Shown here: positions 1 to 11,895 of the stretch, piece by piece | Layout: every line of letters starts with the position of its first letter | Numbering within the stretch: the first letter of the stretch is position 1 | Assembly (NCBI GenBank): GCA_019009955.1 | Contig: CM032230.1 | Span: forward strand, 8,052,001 to 8,116,000 | Reading direction: 5' to 3' | Length of the DNA: 64,000 nucleotides | Source of the DNA: Riptortus pedestris | Taxonomy: Eukaryota; Arthropoda; Insecta; Hemiptera; Alydidae | The notes under the pieces: generated by a model | What the model was told of the DNA's origin: nothing | Database searches by the model: none | What the model saw: the letters and a program-made list of their open reading frames with translations, nothing else | Made by a program: the position numbers and the translations under genes

Positions 1-104
1 TTCTTGGCATAAAATTACACTTTATCAAGTGCAAGGCTTGCCTTGTCCTTGCCAAAGGGACAACATTGCCGCTCACTCAACATAATTGCATTTAAAACTA
101 AGGA

Positions 105-205
105 AGTCTGCGTAAACTAAGCAGATTTCCCAAGTTTTATTTATTTCCCACACCACTGATTTCATCTCACCATATATTCTCTATTTCTAAATAAAAATCT
201 GAAGG
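105..205 (+). mobile_element. Hel element, 5' fragment
   Basis: It has CTGCGTAAACTAAGCAGATTTCCC-like sequence followed by the 'ctcaccatatattctctatt' stretch shared by the other Hel 5' ends. The microsatellite core and 3' hairpin are missing, so this is a truncated copy. Strand here and below follows the Hel 5' (GTCCGTCACGCAG) to 3' (palindrome) direction. Confidence 0.7.
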
Positions 206-655
206 ATTACTAAAAGATTTATAAAATAACGATCGTGGACCATCAATATTTTCACAAGCTTAATTCAATATCATTTATCAATTTTATATTTCATCTGTTT
301 TGACGTTCCCTGAACCCAATTTAACTTGTTTCTTCTGTTCGTACCTTGCATAACTCTAATACCGTTAGCGTTAGAACCTTAAAATTTCATATTTGGAATA
401 TTTGTAACTCAGAGAGGCACACATCTCCTTTTGATCAAAATCAACTTAGAGGGAAGTGGTTAAGATGAGGACAAAAATGAACAATTTCACTATAAGCGTG
501 AAAGATCCCAAAAAAATGTTATAGAGCCCATTTTTATTTAAAATGATTTACCTATCCATTGACTCCAAGAGCATATTACTTGAAGTGCTACCAAACATGT
601 CGTAGTTTAATTTTAATGGGAGTACAAGGACGTTATGTGGCGCGAATACCACTTT
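206..655. other. gene-free AT-rich stretch
   Basis: I see no coding frame with recognisable content, no tandem repeat and no second copy of this sequence in the window. Confidence 0.5.
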
Positions 656-659
656 ATTT

Positions 660-1566
660 TTAGGGAAATCTGCCACTGAGATCTTACTCATGACTCGATT
701 TTCGAAAATTTTCCTCAAATGTCCAACGATCTTATATATTTGTACACACTTGTCTGTTACCAAACCACTAAAGGTCGAATTCAGTAATAGCTGAGATCGG
801 ACAAGTGGGGGGGGGGGAGTCAAAATAGAGAATTTCGAATTATTGCCTTTATTATACTTAGGAACTGTTGTATAGACTTAACCTTATTACTAATAAAATG
901 TTCAAAAAATTTTGTTACGTACATTTATTATCTATCTTCAGAATTAACGTAGACCTTTGTAATTTTTTTAGGTTCTATTAACCACCCCCCCCCCCCCCGA
1001 AGCATGTCATATTAGCAATAAGCTGTATACATATACTCTTCACTCCAAGCTCAAATACCAAATATTGTTTTCATTAAAGGTTTACTGTGTGTGATATAAG
1101 AAAATACGTGGTGCGGTGCCATCAGTTAAGATGTTGAGGTCGCGACTGAAAAAACATAATTTCTTCTACACCATACTCAACATTTAAGTGTTCCATTACA
1201 CACTAAAGATCCTATTAGTGAATGTCCGAAATTGGGGTGCGGAATAGGGGGGGGGGGTCAGAGGAGGAATTTTGAAAATTCAAAATATCACCGTTATTAT
1301 GAGTCGTATCGTAAAATAATAGAGAACAAATCTTGTTACTTACTCTATAGATGTTGTATCATTGTCGCTCTTCACATTTTTTCGTAGCTCAATTATTAAG
1401 TGAGTTATTTGCACTTTCTTGTTGTCAACCTTCATTATCCCCTCACCAGCACAACCCTTTTATTCATCGGTTTTTTTACATAGAAATAGAGAATGAGATC
1501 AAAGTGTGTTATACGAGAACGTGGGAAATCTGCTAAGTTTACGCTGCACCTGCGTGACAGACTTTT
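660..1566 (-). mobile_element. Hel element, near-full two-module form
   Basis: Reading on the minus strand, the 5' terminus lies at about 1566 (tgcgtgacagactttt on plus) with the AGCAGATTTCCC subterminal repeat just inside. The body contains the 'aaatatctccgttatta...ccgatttcagcc' type module twice. It ends at a damaged palindrome near 661. The core microsatellite is not expanded here (tatatatttgtacaca). Two homopolymer G/C runs (around 811 and 984) sit at equivalent positions of the two modules. Confidence 0.75.
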
Positions 1567-2223
1567 AATTTGGTTAATGATAATGACATAGTGGAAAATA
1601 TAAGGCGATTTACTGAACTTTTTTCTCTACGAAGCAGGGAATCACGTAGCAATCATGAGGAAGGTAGATTCAATGACGCCATTTCTGCTAAAAATGCTAA
1701 ACCACTGCTCATTAGTTTCTTACATCCCGTGTATGGCAAATTTCAATATCAATAACTCGAGAAGCCGTATTAAAATAAGCCTTACAAGGTTTAAAGTTAA
1801 GTTTTAAAGAAGGCCAACAAGTCATATCGCCGGATTTACTGCTCACATCGAAATAAAAAATAGAAGACGTGCATAACTTGTTCCTAAAAATAAAAATATA
1901 ACCTCTCTCTGACCCCTTGACACTCGAATCCCAAGGCTGGGATATAGACACGCTACTCGAGGAATTCAAGGATGGACCCTCCCTTTTGGGTTCCGATAAG
2001 TATCCTCCCCGTGTTATATTTATAGCTAATTGCTGCCGAGAGACAATGGGTCCTATGGCTGACAACTGACCTTTACCGGATGGAGCTGGGTTGGGCTGGC
2101 AAGTTTTCTTTTTTTTTGTACTTTTAATGTACTTGGGACAATCATTAGCAAAATGACATCAAGGATTAAGATTGAACTACTGGCGCAGTTTACGTAATAT
2201 GTCTTACTGCCTATTAAAAGTAA
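1567..2223. other. gene-free stretch with an unassigned open frame
   Basis: A minus-strand open frame of 117 codons (2065 to 1712) has mixed composition, but I recognise no domain, promoter or splice context. It is more GC-balanced than its surroundings around 1900-2100. I see no repeat copy in the window. Confidence 0.35.
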
Positions 2224-2400
2224 AAAAGTCCGTGACGCAGTGGCTGTGGAAACTAAGCAGATTTCCCATTTGCTGGTATAACACACTTGTGTTTTTATTT
2301 CACAACATATTCCATATTTCTATGTAAAACCACCAAGATGAGTAGAAGGCAGTGGGTGGGAGGAGGGTGGGTGTAACTGAAGGCTGAAAATGAGAAATAA
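2224..2400 (+). mobile_element. Hel element, 5' fragment
   Basis: It starts AAAAAAGTCCGTGACGCAG, then AAGCAGATTTCCC, and continues into the 'gatgagtagaag...gaaggctgaaaa' module start. The rest of the element is lost. Confidence 0.7.
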
Positions 2401-2721
2401 TATTGAGTAATTTACTATTTTTCATGTTCATTATATTTTCTGGCTTTATCCTTCAATAAATCTCCTCTCCTACTCGCGCAATGTTAACTTAAGAAACTAT
2501 ATTCTTAAATTATCTATATAAAACTAAAATATTAAATCTCGTTAACTTAAGTGCAATAAAATGTTTAGGTACGTGGTGATATCTTAATTAATGACGTACA
2601 CCTTACATATTCGCTTCCACGTCACGTAGTTAAGGTTCGTTGAAACCCATATTTGACATTTAAGCTAGGAATAACGTGTTTCATTATTTATCGGCTTATT
2701 ATGAATAAAAAATAAAAGATG

Positions 2722-2945
2722 ATTATTATTATTAATTACGTCCGCTTTTTGCAACTAAGGCTAATTGGGACGGGTTATCTACAGGTTACCACCCTTTTCT
2801 AGCCAGGGTGGGATTTAGGATGTTATTTAATGAATTCCGTCACTAAATAATTTCCTTTGCCCAGGCGAGAATCGAACTCGCCACTCTAGTTTTACCATGT
2901 GAGATAAAGGTCAACGCTTTAACTCACATGGCTAACCTGAGCCCC
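2722..2945 (-). mobile_element. tRNA-derived SINE copy
   Basis: The minus-strand element begins GGGGCTCAGGTTAGCC at 2945. A pol III B-box-like GTTCGATTCTC lies at 2877-2867, inside a tRNA-like head. The body follows and the 3' tail is an AAT/ATT repeat ending near 2722. It aligns by eye along its whole length with the copies at 13091-13321 and 33512-33744. Confidence 0.85.
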
Positions 2946-3737
2946 AGAGAAATAAAAGAAACAAAATAAATAAAAAAACTCAACAATACTTATGGAACAA
3001 TATTTATGGAAAATTATGTTTCAAGCACTATATTAGCATACTTCAATACTATAGGATAGATGGAGAGTATTTAATTACAAAATATAATTTTTCCGTTTTT
3101 AAAAGTTCCTTCCTTGGATAACGGGGGATGTACATCAAGTTGATCACCCATTATATAAAACACTGATGGCGTATCCCAACTTATCATGGCTAAAGATCTT
3201 AAATGTCTATAACGCTAACCGAAAAAAAAAAATAAATAAATAAGTGCGCACGCGAGTTAGCAACCTGCGTAGATCAACTAGTTCCTGCTAAAAGATAGTT
3301 TATTTGAGTGAATTGGGAAAAGAATGTGAAATAGCTAAAACTCACTTCCTTTGTAAAAGCATTTCTACAATTTCTAGTTTGCAATTTATCCCATTCGCCG
3401 TATGTGGATCACCTTGAAATACTGGGCAAACTATAACTAGACCTCAAGGAAACATTAAACTCGGGCCTCCTGACTCTTTCAACTACTTCCCGTCAAACCA
3501 ACACACTCCTAAAGTGACACTTTCACACCTGTCACAACTGTCAACCGAAATCATTTCCTACTACATTATCATATATCTCCATTCAGCAGTTATCCGTCTG
3601 GCATAAATTTAATTTCTTTACGATGTTTAAATTACTATTTTCTAGTTTGACATAATTTATCTATTTAGGCGTGTCGCATTTAGGCGGTTCACACTATTCC
3701 TTGTCGTTCTAAGAAAAGTAGTTTGCCAAACTACCAT

Positions 3738-3743
<6 letters not shown>
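2946..3743. other. gene-free AT-rich stretch
   Basis: Nothing recognisable beyond an A-rich run around 3220-3240. Confidence 0.5.
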
Positions 3744-3822
<79 letters not shown>

Positions 3823-3833
3823 TATATATATAT
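3744..3833. repeat. compound microsatellite (TA)n(CA)n(TA)n
   Basis: TA runs to 3790, CA from 3792 to about 3820, then AT again. It lies at the left edge of a truncated Hel copy and is probably that copy's core microsatellite. Confidence 0.9.
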
Positions 3834-3835
3834 TT

Positions 3836-4046
3836 GGAAATAAAAGGGGGAAATCCCAAAATTCAAAATATATTCGTTATTATGAGTAGGATCGTAAAAT
3901 ATTAATGCAACAATACTGTTAAACTAATGGTGGTCTACAGTTGTTCTTCTATACATCGTAACTCAAATACGATTCCAGTTATTAGTACTTCCTTGTTTAC
4001 AGCCATCAGAAACAACCCACCCCCTCCCCGAGCCCCTTCCATCGTT
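3836..4046 (-). mobile_element. Hel element, outer copy, first piece
   Basis: This is internal Hel sequence ('ttcaaaatatattcgttattatgag') running to the poly-C module end. It stops at ATCGTTTT, where a complete Hel copy (4047-4892) has inserted. The missing continuation reappears at 4893. Confidence 0.7.
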
Positions 4047-4166
4047 TTAGCAGATTTCCCTTGAGGGAAATCAGCTATTGAGGTCATGATTGAGGTCGCG
4101 AGTTTCGAAAAATTTCTTCAAATGTCCATCGATCCTACCCAGGAGATGACGAAAATGTGGTCCGTT

Positions 4167-4233
<67 letters not shown>

Positions 4234-4892
4234 CTGTTAACGCTCTAGCGGTCGCAATTTTTGTTTGATCTTTACGAAACTCGATATTTAACCGTTTTAT
4301 GTAAAAAGACAGATCAAGTTCGTTAATGGCTGAAATCGGACTAGAGGGAGGGATTTTCGAAAATTCGAAATATCTCCGTTATTATGCATCGGATCGAAAC
4401 AGTGTATAGAACCAATCTTATTGCAAATTAAATTTACTAAAACTATTGTTATATACTCTTATTCTCTATCTTGAATATTAACCGAGATATTTGCATTTTT
4501 ATGAAGTCTGTGGTCGGGTGTTGTTCGGGTTAGTTCGGCCGTTTTCGTAAGTTCTCGACTCTAGCGGAAGCTTCTAACCTAACCTATCGTTTCTAACCTT
4601 ACCTAAACTTCTATACTTTGTGAGATTTATGCAAATACGTTCTGTTCATCCGCACCCCCCCCCCCTTCTTTAGTTCTTGGACTACTAAAATTTGAGTTAT
4701 TAATATATAAATTATTCTTACAATTCAGAAGCCGTTTCAGTTGGGAATTTATTTTAATTAACTGAAAAACTTCTCATTACTGTTTGTATTTAATCAGAGT
4801 GGCGTTGTGTTACCAGTATGCAGATTTCTCTATTGTAAAACTTCACATGGGAAATCTGCTTAGTTTACGCAGCCCCTGCGTCACGGACTTTT
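4047..4892 (-). mobile_element. Hel element, full length, L form
   Basis: Both ends are intact. The 3' palindrome half TTAGCAGATTTCCC is at 4047, and the 5' end, GCAGCCCCTGCGTCACGGAC on plus, closes near 4892. The core is (TA)n at 4170-4229, flanked by the family's fixed boundaries ('ggtccgttcaaa' and 'tttgtctgttaacgc'). The 5' half carries the L-specific segment shared with 36108-36980, 38686-39726, 24350-25177 and 60178-61018. It is nested in an older Hel copy. Confidence 0.85.
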
Positions 4893-4992
4893 CACTTAGA
4901 AGTAGAAAATATGTGTTGAGATGAGTTCACAAGCTATACCAGAACGTGGGAAACCTGCTTAGTAAACGAAGCCCCTGTTTGACGGAGTTTAT
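4893..4992 (-). mobile_element. Hel element, outer copy, second piece
   Basis: The sequence resumes with the expected 'cacttagaa...gagatgag' segment and ends at a diverged 5' terminus (gaaacctgcttagtaaacga). Together with 3836-4046 it makes one older copy split by the 4047-4892 insertion. Confidence 0.75.
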
Positions 4993-5858
4993 TTTTTTCC
5001 CCCGCCGTCAGGTTCATTATCCGCCAGAAGGAGTGGGGGTTTTGAGGAATGATCGAATGTAAAGTCATAAATATCTTCGTTAGCACGGGTCCAACTAAAA
5101 AATATTATATTGCCAATTTTTATTTTCATATAGTAATGCTCTACAAATATGTTTGTAGACATTTTTCTGTAACTATAATATTAACAATATTATTTCAGTT
5201 CATTCTCATGCTTCACGAAAGCTGGCTCCCTACGCATGAATAAGGAATTAAGAATATTTTACATTAAAAATCACAGCTTAGATTTTAAGATTCAATCTCA
5301 GAGGGTTGTCACTAAGGGAGAAATACAGTATATAATTCGCAGATGAGTTGAAAACCCACATAGATGTCCCAAAAAATTACAAAGTGTGAATCCATAAAGG
5401 TAGCATGGACCAAAGAATTAAAAAAAACAGTAAAACGGGTAGCTATTAATACTACAAATAACCAAAAGATTTATTCTAATGATTCAAATATTTGAATAAT
5501 ATGCATCACGTGAGAAACATAACTAATTAATACCTATTGCTATCGATCTTATCTTCAAGGTTATATTATATAATCACTGTTTTCTTATTCAAATTCTTTG
5601 TGTTTTTTTTTTTTTTTTATCAGTATTTTCTATTTAATTTACCACTATTAACTTGATTTGCGTTTTAGGAAACTCTCCATTAAAAGGTTTTATTTTATAA
5701 TCTGAGCGTGAGTCATCAAGGTATTTTATCAATAAATCTCAAGTAAAATTTAAATGCAATTTGTTTTAATAAAATTGTTATCAATGGATGCTAGTCAGTA
5801 GTAACACTGTATTATTAAGGCTATGGCATAATACGTGTGCATATAACCGCAGATACAT
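4993..5858. other. gene-free AT-rich stretch
   Basis: A poly-T run lies near 5604-5618. No coding, RNA or repeat feature recognised. Confidence 0.5.
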
Positions 5859-6020
5859 TTTAGCAGATTTCCCTCAGCGGAAATCCGCGATCAAGGTTAT
5901 CCATCGATCTTACATGGGAACTGACGAAAATGAGGTATACTCAAAAATGTGTGTGTGTCTGTCTGTTGATGCACTAGTCATCGTAAATTTCGGTTTGCTG
6001 TTTTTCAACTATGTATGATG
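5859..6020 (-). mobile_element. Hel element, 3' fragment
   Basis: TTTAGCAGATTTCCCTC is followed by 'gatcttacatgggaactgacgaaaatgagg', a short (TG)n in place of TA, and the first part of the 'tctgttgatgcactag' core flank. The 5' half is missing. Confidence 0.75.
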
Positions 6021-6347
6021 ATGGATAATGTATTTGTCAGCAACGTTCCACAATGCGGGAAACTGTAAACGCACGTGGAAACCCATGTTGCGCTGCAACC
6101 AGAAATTCTATAGCCTTAGTAGAACTTCTGCTTAAGCACTTCTTCTGCTCTGATGGTGATCGACTCCTCTTGCATTTTCACATTGGTTTCTTCGATGGTT
6201 CTGATATCTTAAAGGTTTACTATCCATTGATGAATTTGTAAGTTTAAGAAATTCTGTAGATTGTACAATCCTTGGGGTCCAAGTGAGTGACATATGATAA
6301 AATAACATCACCTTGAAGCATTTCTAATAATTTTGACAACTTCGGAA

Positions 6348-6349
<2 letters not shown>

Positions 6350-6384
<35 letters not shown>
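6350..6384. repeat. (TA)n microsatellite
   Basis: An isolated TA run. The flanks are not clearly Hel-like. Confidence 0.85.
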
Positions 6385-6391
<7 letters not shown>

Positions 6392-6460
6392 TTTTGTGCT
6401 TAAATTTTTTTTACAAAAGATAAGTTGCCCAAAAAAGGCAGCCGATATTGTTGACTTTGT

Positions 6461-6515
6461 TTTAGCAGATTTCCATCTATCTTACCCAGGAGATAAAGGA
6501 GGAAAAGGAGGTCTG

Positions 6516-6570
<55 letters not shown>

Positions 6571-7372
6571 GTTAACGCTCTAGCGGTTGAAATGTTTATT
6601 TAACCATTACTAAACTCGATATTTAAAGGTACTATGTAAAAGTAAAGATCAAGTACCTTAATGGCTGAAATCCGACCCGTGTGAGAGGGGGGATTTTGAA
6701 AACTCAAAATATCTTCTTTATTATACGGCGGATCGGAAATTGTATGGAATCAATCTCATTGCAAAAGTAATGTTCTAGAAATTTTGTTATGTACATGTTG
6801 TGTATATATTGAACATGAACGGATATATTGCCATATTTCATTTTTTAGTATCAGTAAACCCCCACTCCTACTCATGTCATACTACCAATGAGCTATTATA
6901 CAATTAACGACTTCATTCCAAGGTTAAGTACCAAAACGATTTTCATTGAGCTTTTGCTTTGTGAGGTACATGTAAATATGTTGCATGTGATAACATCATC
7001 AAGAAAGATTTTTCGTTCTTTGAGCGAAAACGTTTATAAGATCTATACCATACTAAAGATCATATTAGTTTAAATTGGACCTGGAGGAGAGGTAGTTTAG
7101 AGGGGGGAATTAGAAAATTCAAAATATCTCCTCGTAAACTCTTTGAACTATTGTTTTTCTACAATTGTAGTTCTATTTTTTCGTAACTCAAATATTAAGC
7201 GAGTTATTAGTACTTTCTTTCTTTCGGCGTTCTGTAACCCACCCCCTCTTCTACTCGTCGTTTTTTTTTTTTGCACATAAGTAAATAATATTTGATGAGA
7301 TGACATCACAAGCGTGTTATACCAGTACGTGGGGAAATCTGCTTAGTTAATGCAGCTGGACTTGGAGTCAAA
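6461..7372 (-). mobile_element. Hel element, two-module form
   Basis: The 3' end is at 6461 (TTTAGCAGATTTCC), with part of the arm deleted. A (TA)n core at about 6519-6568 precedes two successive internal modules, each with the 'gatcaagt...gctgaaatc' and G-rich motifs. The 5' subterminal repeat (GGGGAAATCTGCTTAG) is at about 7330, and the terminus is degraded. Confidence 0.75.
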
Positions 7373-7796
7373 TTGAGATCGTCAGCCCGTAGCTACAAAT
7401 AAAATTATTTAAACACCCCAAAGGTATCAGTCAAGTAATAAACATCTATTTTATAATTGTTCAGATTTTCTTTCAAATTCGGATTCTTGTTCTTGATTCA
7501 AAAATATCTGTAAATCTTGCTTCACATGCTTAATGGGCATTCCTGGACTGTTGGTTTTATTTGTTTCAAATATAAACTAGTGCAAATTAATAAGGGTAGA
7601 CTTCGCCGACCCTCCCCCAAACAAGTTTTCGTTTATTTCGATCCCTTGGACATCGACCACTTAAGGAATCCCGGATTTATATCAAGTAAATAGATGAGTG
7701 GAATTGAAATGATGGTATTTTCTCTTATGGGACCAAATTCAGATCGTATTAAGGATTCAATTGCCTAAGACCTTTGGTTGAGGATCATTGGAACAC

Positions 7797-7894
7797 AACA
7801 CGATTTCCTAGAGGGAATCAGCTATTGTGTGTTTCAGAAGTTTTTTAAATGTTCACCAATACTAACTCAAAAATTTAGAGGCCAGTTCAAATGT
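7797..7894 (-). mobile_element. Hel element, 3' fragment
   Basis: Diverged 'gatttcctagagggaatcag' and 'aaatgttcaccaatact...gttcaaatgt' match the Hel 3' end. It directly abuts the 5' end of an oppositely oriented copy. Confidence 0.6.
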
Positions 7895-8135
7895 ATAAAG
7901 TCCGTCACGCAGGGGCTGCGTAAACTAAACATACATTTCACGAGCTGGTTTATGAAACGCTGATGATCTCAACTCACCATTAATGCCACCACCATTTCAG
8001 GTATTAGCGAACATAATGTTTATTTTTAGTTGGGATGATTAAATATCGAGTACAGAACACATAAAGAAACAATCATGTATTCTAGAACGTTTACATGAAG
8101 ACGAACCGAAACCCAAAGGAAACTCTGCTAAAATT
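7895..8135 (+). mobile_element. Hel element, short internally deleted copy
   Basis: A perfect 5' end (GTCCGTCACGCAGGGGCTGC) leads into module sequence and 'gattaaatatcgagtacag'. It closes with the 3' arm 'aaggaaactctgctaa' near 8132. The microsatellite core is deleted. Confidence 0.7.
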
Positions 8136-8486
8136 CATTTGCACTCGTATTATGTCATTGTCTTATATAATATAATGGTAATGCGGATGTTCTTATGTAT
8201 TGGAAGTATTTTATTTAAAATCATGAACCGCTTTTCTGGATATTCCTTCTGTAAGAGTACAAAGTAAAGAAATCAGCTTAGTATACAATGAGTGATGGAC
8301 ATTTAATAAAGCTATTAATTAATTATTACTAGTCAGTTCTTCATCTCGGAAGACAGCCTCAAAAATTTCGAAAACTTATTTTATTCGCTTTATAATGAGG
8401 CTTTTAAAAATCCTGGAAAATTCGCTCTAGGAAGTGTTTTATTTTATTTATTTATTTACTGGCTTAAATATAAATAAGGGTCTCAA

Positions 8487-8690
8487 GTTAGCCATGGGAT
8501 TTAAGGCGTTGGTCTGAACTCGCATTGTAAACCTAGAGTTGTGAGTTGTATTCTCACCTGGGTACTAGGAATTTACTTAGCTCAAAGAAAATCGTTAGTG
8601 CCACCATGGCAAGTAACCAGTAGATAACCCGTTCATATTAGTCGTAACAGCCCAACGTGGACGTTAGTAAATAACATTAAACATTAAATA
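8487..8690 (+). mobile_element. tRNA-derived SINE, diverged copy
   Basis: GGGTCTCAAGTTAGCCATG starts the tRNA-like head. A decayed B box (gttgtattctc) and the conserved end 'agataacccgttc...gtggacgttagtaaata' follow. Many substitutions compared with 13091-13321 suggest an old insertion. Confidence 0.75.
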
Positions 8691-10164
8691 ATGAGTGATT
8701 TATCGTATGCTTGCTATTAACATACGGAATCAAGTAGAATACAAATTGTAATTACCTACGTAAAACATTTATGTCACTAAACATTTTATTGTCAGTTTAA
8801 GATGTGTTCTGTCTATGTTCTAGAATGTTTCACAGAGTTCTTACTGTGCGTGTAATGGAGAATGGTGTGTTGTGTGATGACAACAATTAAGGTTCCAGTT
8901 CTAGAAGCCGCAATTGCTATTTTATAGCTACTGAACTCGTTGAACGAAGTTTGTGGACAACAGTAAAAATCAAATTCGCTTATGGTCGACCAGGCATAGA
9001 GTTAAAGATAGAAGGCGAAGACACTTGACTGGCATGTATTGTTGAGTAGTCGTGTACATTCAATAAATAAGTCTTATTTCTTATTATATGCCGATAATGT
9101 GATGGCTCAAAGTAAAAGAGTACGTGCATTTCACTCAATACGTGCACTTCACATGAAATATGTGACATTTTTTCCGAATCTCTATCTAGGGAATCCGATT
9201 TTATCGTTATTCGCAAGTGAATATCAAGATGTGGGATATGAAAACTTTTTATTCTAATGGTAGTAGAAGGAAAAAATATCACTTATTCAAATGTGTGTAT
9301 CTATAACTTTTTATATGAATTTTTTTTTCCTTCAAAATGTCGTGTAGATGTATGCTGTATTATTGGTTAAGTGGAGAGGGAATAGCCTGGTGAAACCACC
9401 AAAAACACACAGATTTCGCATTCCTATTGGAGATAAAGATGATATGTATAGCATCTTTTGTGTTTAGCATAAAACGTTCTAAACATTTAGTACTATACAA
9501 ATTTTGTATCTGACGAATTCAAATGGGCACATTTACGATAATACTTTTCGACCTTCATCATAATGCCCACTTGAGATGATTCTATATTCCTCAAAAACGT
9601 TAGAAGACAGAGTCTCATTTGCCAAAATTCCTCTTAAAAAAGGAATTATTAAGAACTATGAAGTGATAGTTACTAGGGCTCATAATGGATCGTTCTGTCT
9701 AAAATATTTTAGTAGTTCGTTGTTTCCAATGCACATAAATGTTTATATAATTTCTGTATATAATTTAAAAACACAAAATCTGTAAAAGTCTACAGTTCAA
9801 TTTATCCTTCGCTTTCTAAAGGCTGAACTTCAATATGTTTCAGGCATATTCATTTGGGGTGTCAGCCATATTTATTATGAGAAGTTAGGGGATGAAAGGG
9901 AATATTATTGTAACTCAGTCTGCCTGCAATTTTTTTTAAAAGCATATTTAAGTAAATAAGTCTAATGGAAACGGGTTAACTTGGATTGAAGTAGGAAAAT
10001 GGTTTGAAGGAGTCGTTAATTTTTAACAGAAACAATCAATCTATCAGTTAAACAGTCAATGTTGCTGTTTGCAACTTCATTTGAATGGAAGAAAATGTGG
10101 CGTACTCACTTTTAGTTTGGTAGATTTGTTGTAAGTAGTACTACATGCTTGATAAAATATAAGA
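8691..10164. other. gene-free AT-rich stretch
   Basis: No recognisable gene, tandem array or copy of the window's repeats. Frames of up to 100 codons on both strands near 8980-9282 overlap each other and show no domain. Confidence 0.45.
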
Positions 10165-10167
10165 AAT

Positions 10168-10322
10168 ATTATATTATTTAATAACGTCCACTTTTTTCTA
10201 CTAAACCTAATAGGGGCGGGCTATCTATAGGTTACCACCCGGTTCTACCCAGAGTAGGTCTAAGGGTTGTATTTAATGGGATTAAGACCAACGCCTTAAC
10301 TCACATGGCCATCCTGACCCCT
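10168..10322 (-). mobile_element. tRNA-derived SINE, internally deleted copy
   Basis: The 3' half ('ttaataacgtccac...ggttaccacc') is joined to the head remnant 'acgccttaactcacatggcc...ctgacccc'. The B-box region between them is missing. Confidence 0.7.
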
Positions 10323-10795
10323 AAGGAATATTGGATCGTATTACTAGGAGTTAAGATGGAAAAGAGATTCATGTCAAGTTTTCTTGCAGAATTTATATAT
10401 AAAAGTTCTCATAATCATCTGTCACTTGATTAATGAGGGTGTTAAAAATGGTTGTTCGTTTTCGAAAATTGCACACAACGCATATCTATAACACTGACAT
10501 ATCATTTATTTGGAAAGATCCTTTTAAAAAATAGGAACGTAAAAACAGAGTTTATATTTAGGCAATTATGCAAGTTTTAGTTTGCATTTGTTGATAAAAG
10601 ATCCAAATCGCTGGAAGCATTGAATACATACGTTTGAACAGTAACCAAACAATCTGTGCTGATGTTCACTCCAATAGGTCTGTAGCCACACGTAAACTAA
10701 ACAACACATCACTGTTGGAAACATCATCGTGGTGCCACAAAACTGAAATATATTTCTCATAATTGAAAGAAAAATATTCTATAAATTGTAATATC
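10323..10795. other. gene-free stretch
   Basis: Minus-strand short frames near 10566-10911 follow a splice-acceptor-like TATTTCAG, but they contain no recognisable domain and end in stops. No gene is called. Confidence 0.35.
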
Positions 10796-11110
10796 AGTGT
10801 GTACTGACTGGGATAGGTCGTAGTAGACCGGTCCTTGTGACAATCCATAGTCCTCCTCTTGGGCGGGCAGGATGAGATGCGTGTAGCTGGGTACTTCCTG
10901 GGACCTCGCAACCATCCTCAACCCATCCTAGGAGCAGACTGACTCCCCTAGAGCGGCCGGTAGGCCACGCCTACTACCCCCTCTACTCCTCCAGGCCCCG
11001 CCCCTTTGGCGGGAGATCTCCACCCCTTCAGCGGGATGTCACCCACCCCTTTACCTCTGGGACTTTTCCATCCCCCGGCCCAAGACCTACATACATGACT
11101 AGGTCAATGA
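10796..11110. other. GC-rich island of unknown origin
   Basis: About 300 bases are strikingly richer in G and C than the rest of the window. They include a direct repeat of roughly 22-23 bp (11001-11022, 11023-11045 and the start of a third unit, CCCCTTT). No convincing frame and no second copy are seen here. It could be an unrelated transposon fragment or a CpG-rich regulatory remnant. Confidence 0.5.
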
Positions 11111-11552
11111 GCAACTAGTCGGAGGTTATGTGTTACAAGATATTGCAATATTCGTGAAGCGTGTCTGATTTGTTTTCCCCGCTCCTTCCGACTGCCCTAG
11201 AAGATGCTATTTGGTACACGAGAAGGTAACAACAAGAAAACTGGGGGGGAGAAATGGTCTAGTTGAAGGAGAATAAATGTAATATCTGCCACTGCTTTAT
11301 TTTCCTCTACATGTTTCGCGTACTCCATGTTGCCTCCTCAGGAGTAATACTATTATTATAAAAAGATTCTATACTATTATTTTAAAAAGATTCTAGCTTA
11401 TCACCTTGCCGGTCACGTCTAGGCTATCTAAAATGGAAATGTACAATAATAATAGTAACAACTTAAATTTGCAGCAAGCTTAATTATAAATCAAGTAATA
11501 TCTAACTTTGTAACGATTAATTAACACAATAAAGCCGTATCAGAAATACTTA

Positions 11553-11645
11553 GTTTTAAATGGATCTCATTTTCGTCATTTCTTGGGTAGGAAGTACACA
11601 TACAATCTCAATATCTGCATTCCCTCAGGAGGAATTTGCTAAAAG
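11553..11645 (+). mobile_element. Hel element, 3' fragment
   Basis: 'tggatctcattttcgtcattt' leads to a diverged terminal palindrome (ccctcaggaggaatttgctaa). The core and 5' half are absent. Confidence 0.65.
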
Positions 11646-11895
11646 AGGACTTTAAGCTCGGAATATGATATTCAGTGGGTCAAGTTGCCTGGCTGCATAT
11701 TGTAGAATTATTAGGAGTGTGGTTAACAGAAGGCTAAAAATTATCCTAGAAACTAAAGTCTAATTTCTGGTAATCTATGCAGTGATATATCTTCTGATTC
11801 CTGTGTATTTCTAGATAATCAGGTCTTTCGGGATAATAAGGATTAGAACGTAGACACGATGGTGGTTTGCACCATATGTGAAGTATTACACCATA

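Noticed and set aside
1712..2065. 117-codon minus-strand ORF
   Set aside because: Unassigned composition, no promoter, splice site or domain. Length is possible by chance in 64 kb of six frames.
3657..3866. ORFs rich in Tyr-Ile or Cys-Val (also at 4086, 6333, 22894, 26210, 36520, 49473, 51695)
   Set aside because: They are translations of TA and CA microsatellites inside transposons.
10566..10911. Possible minus-strand exon after a TATTTCAG acceptor
   Set aside because: A short 'WHHDDVSNSDVLFSLRV' stretch faintly recalls extracellular repeat domains, but the frame closes soon after and there is no neighbouring exon.
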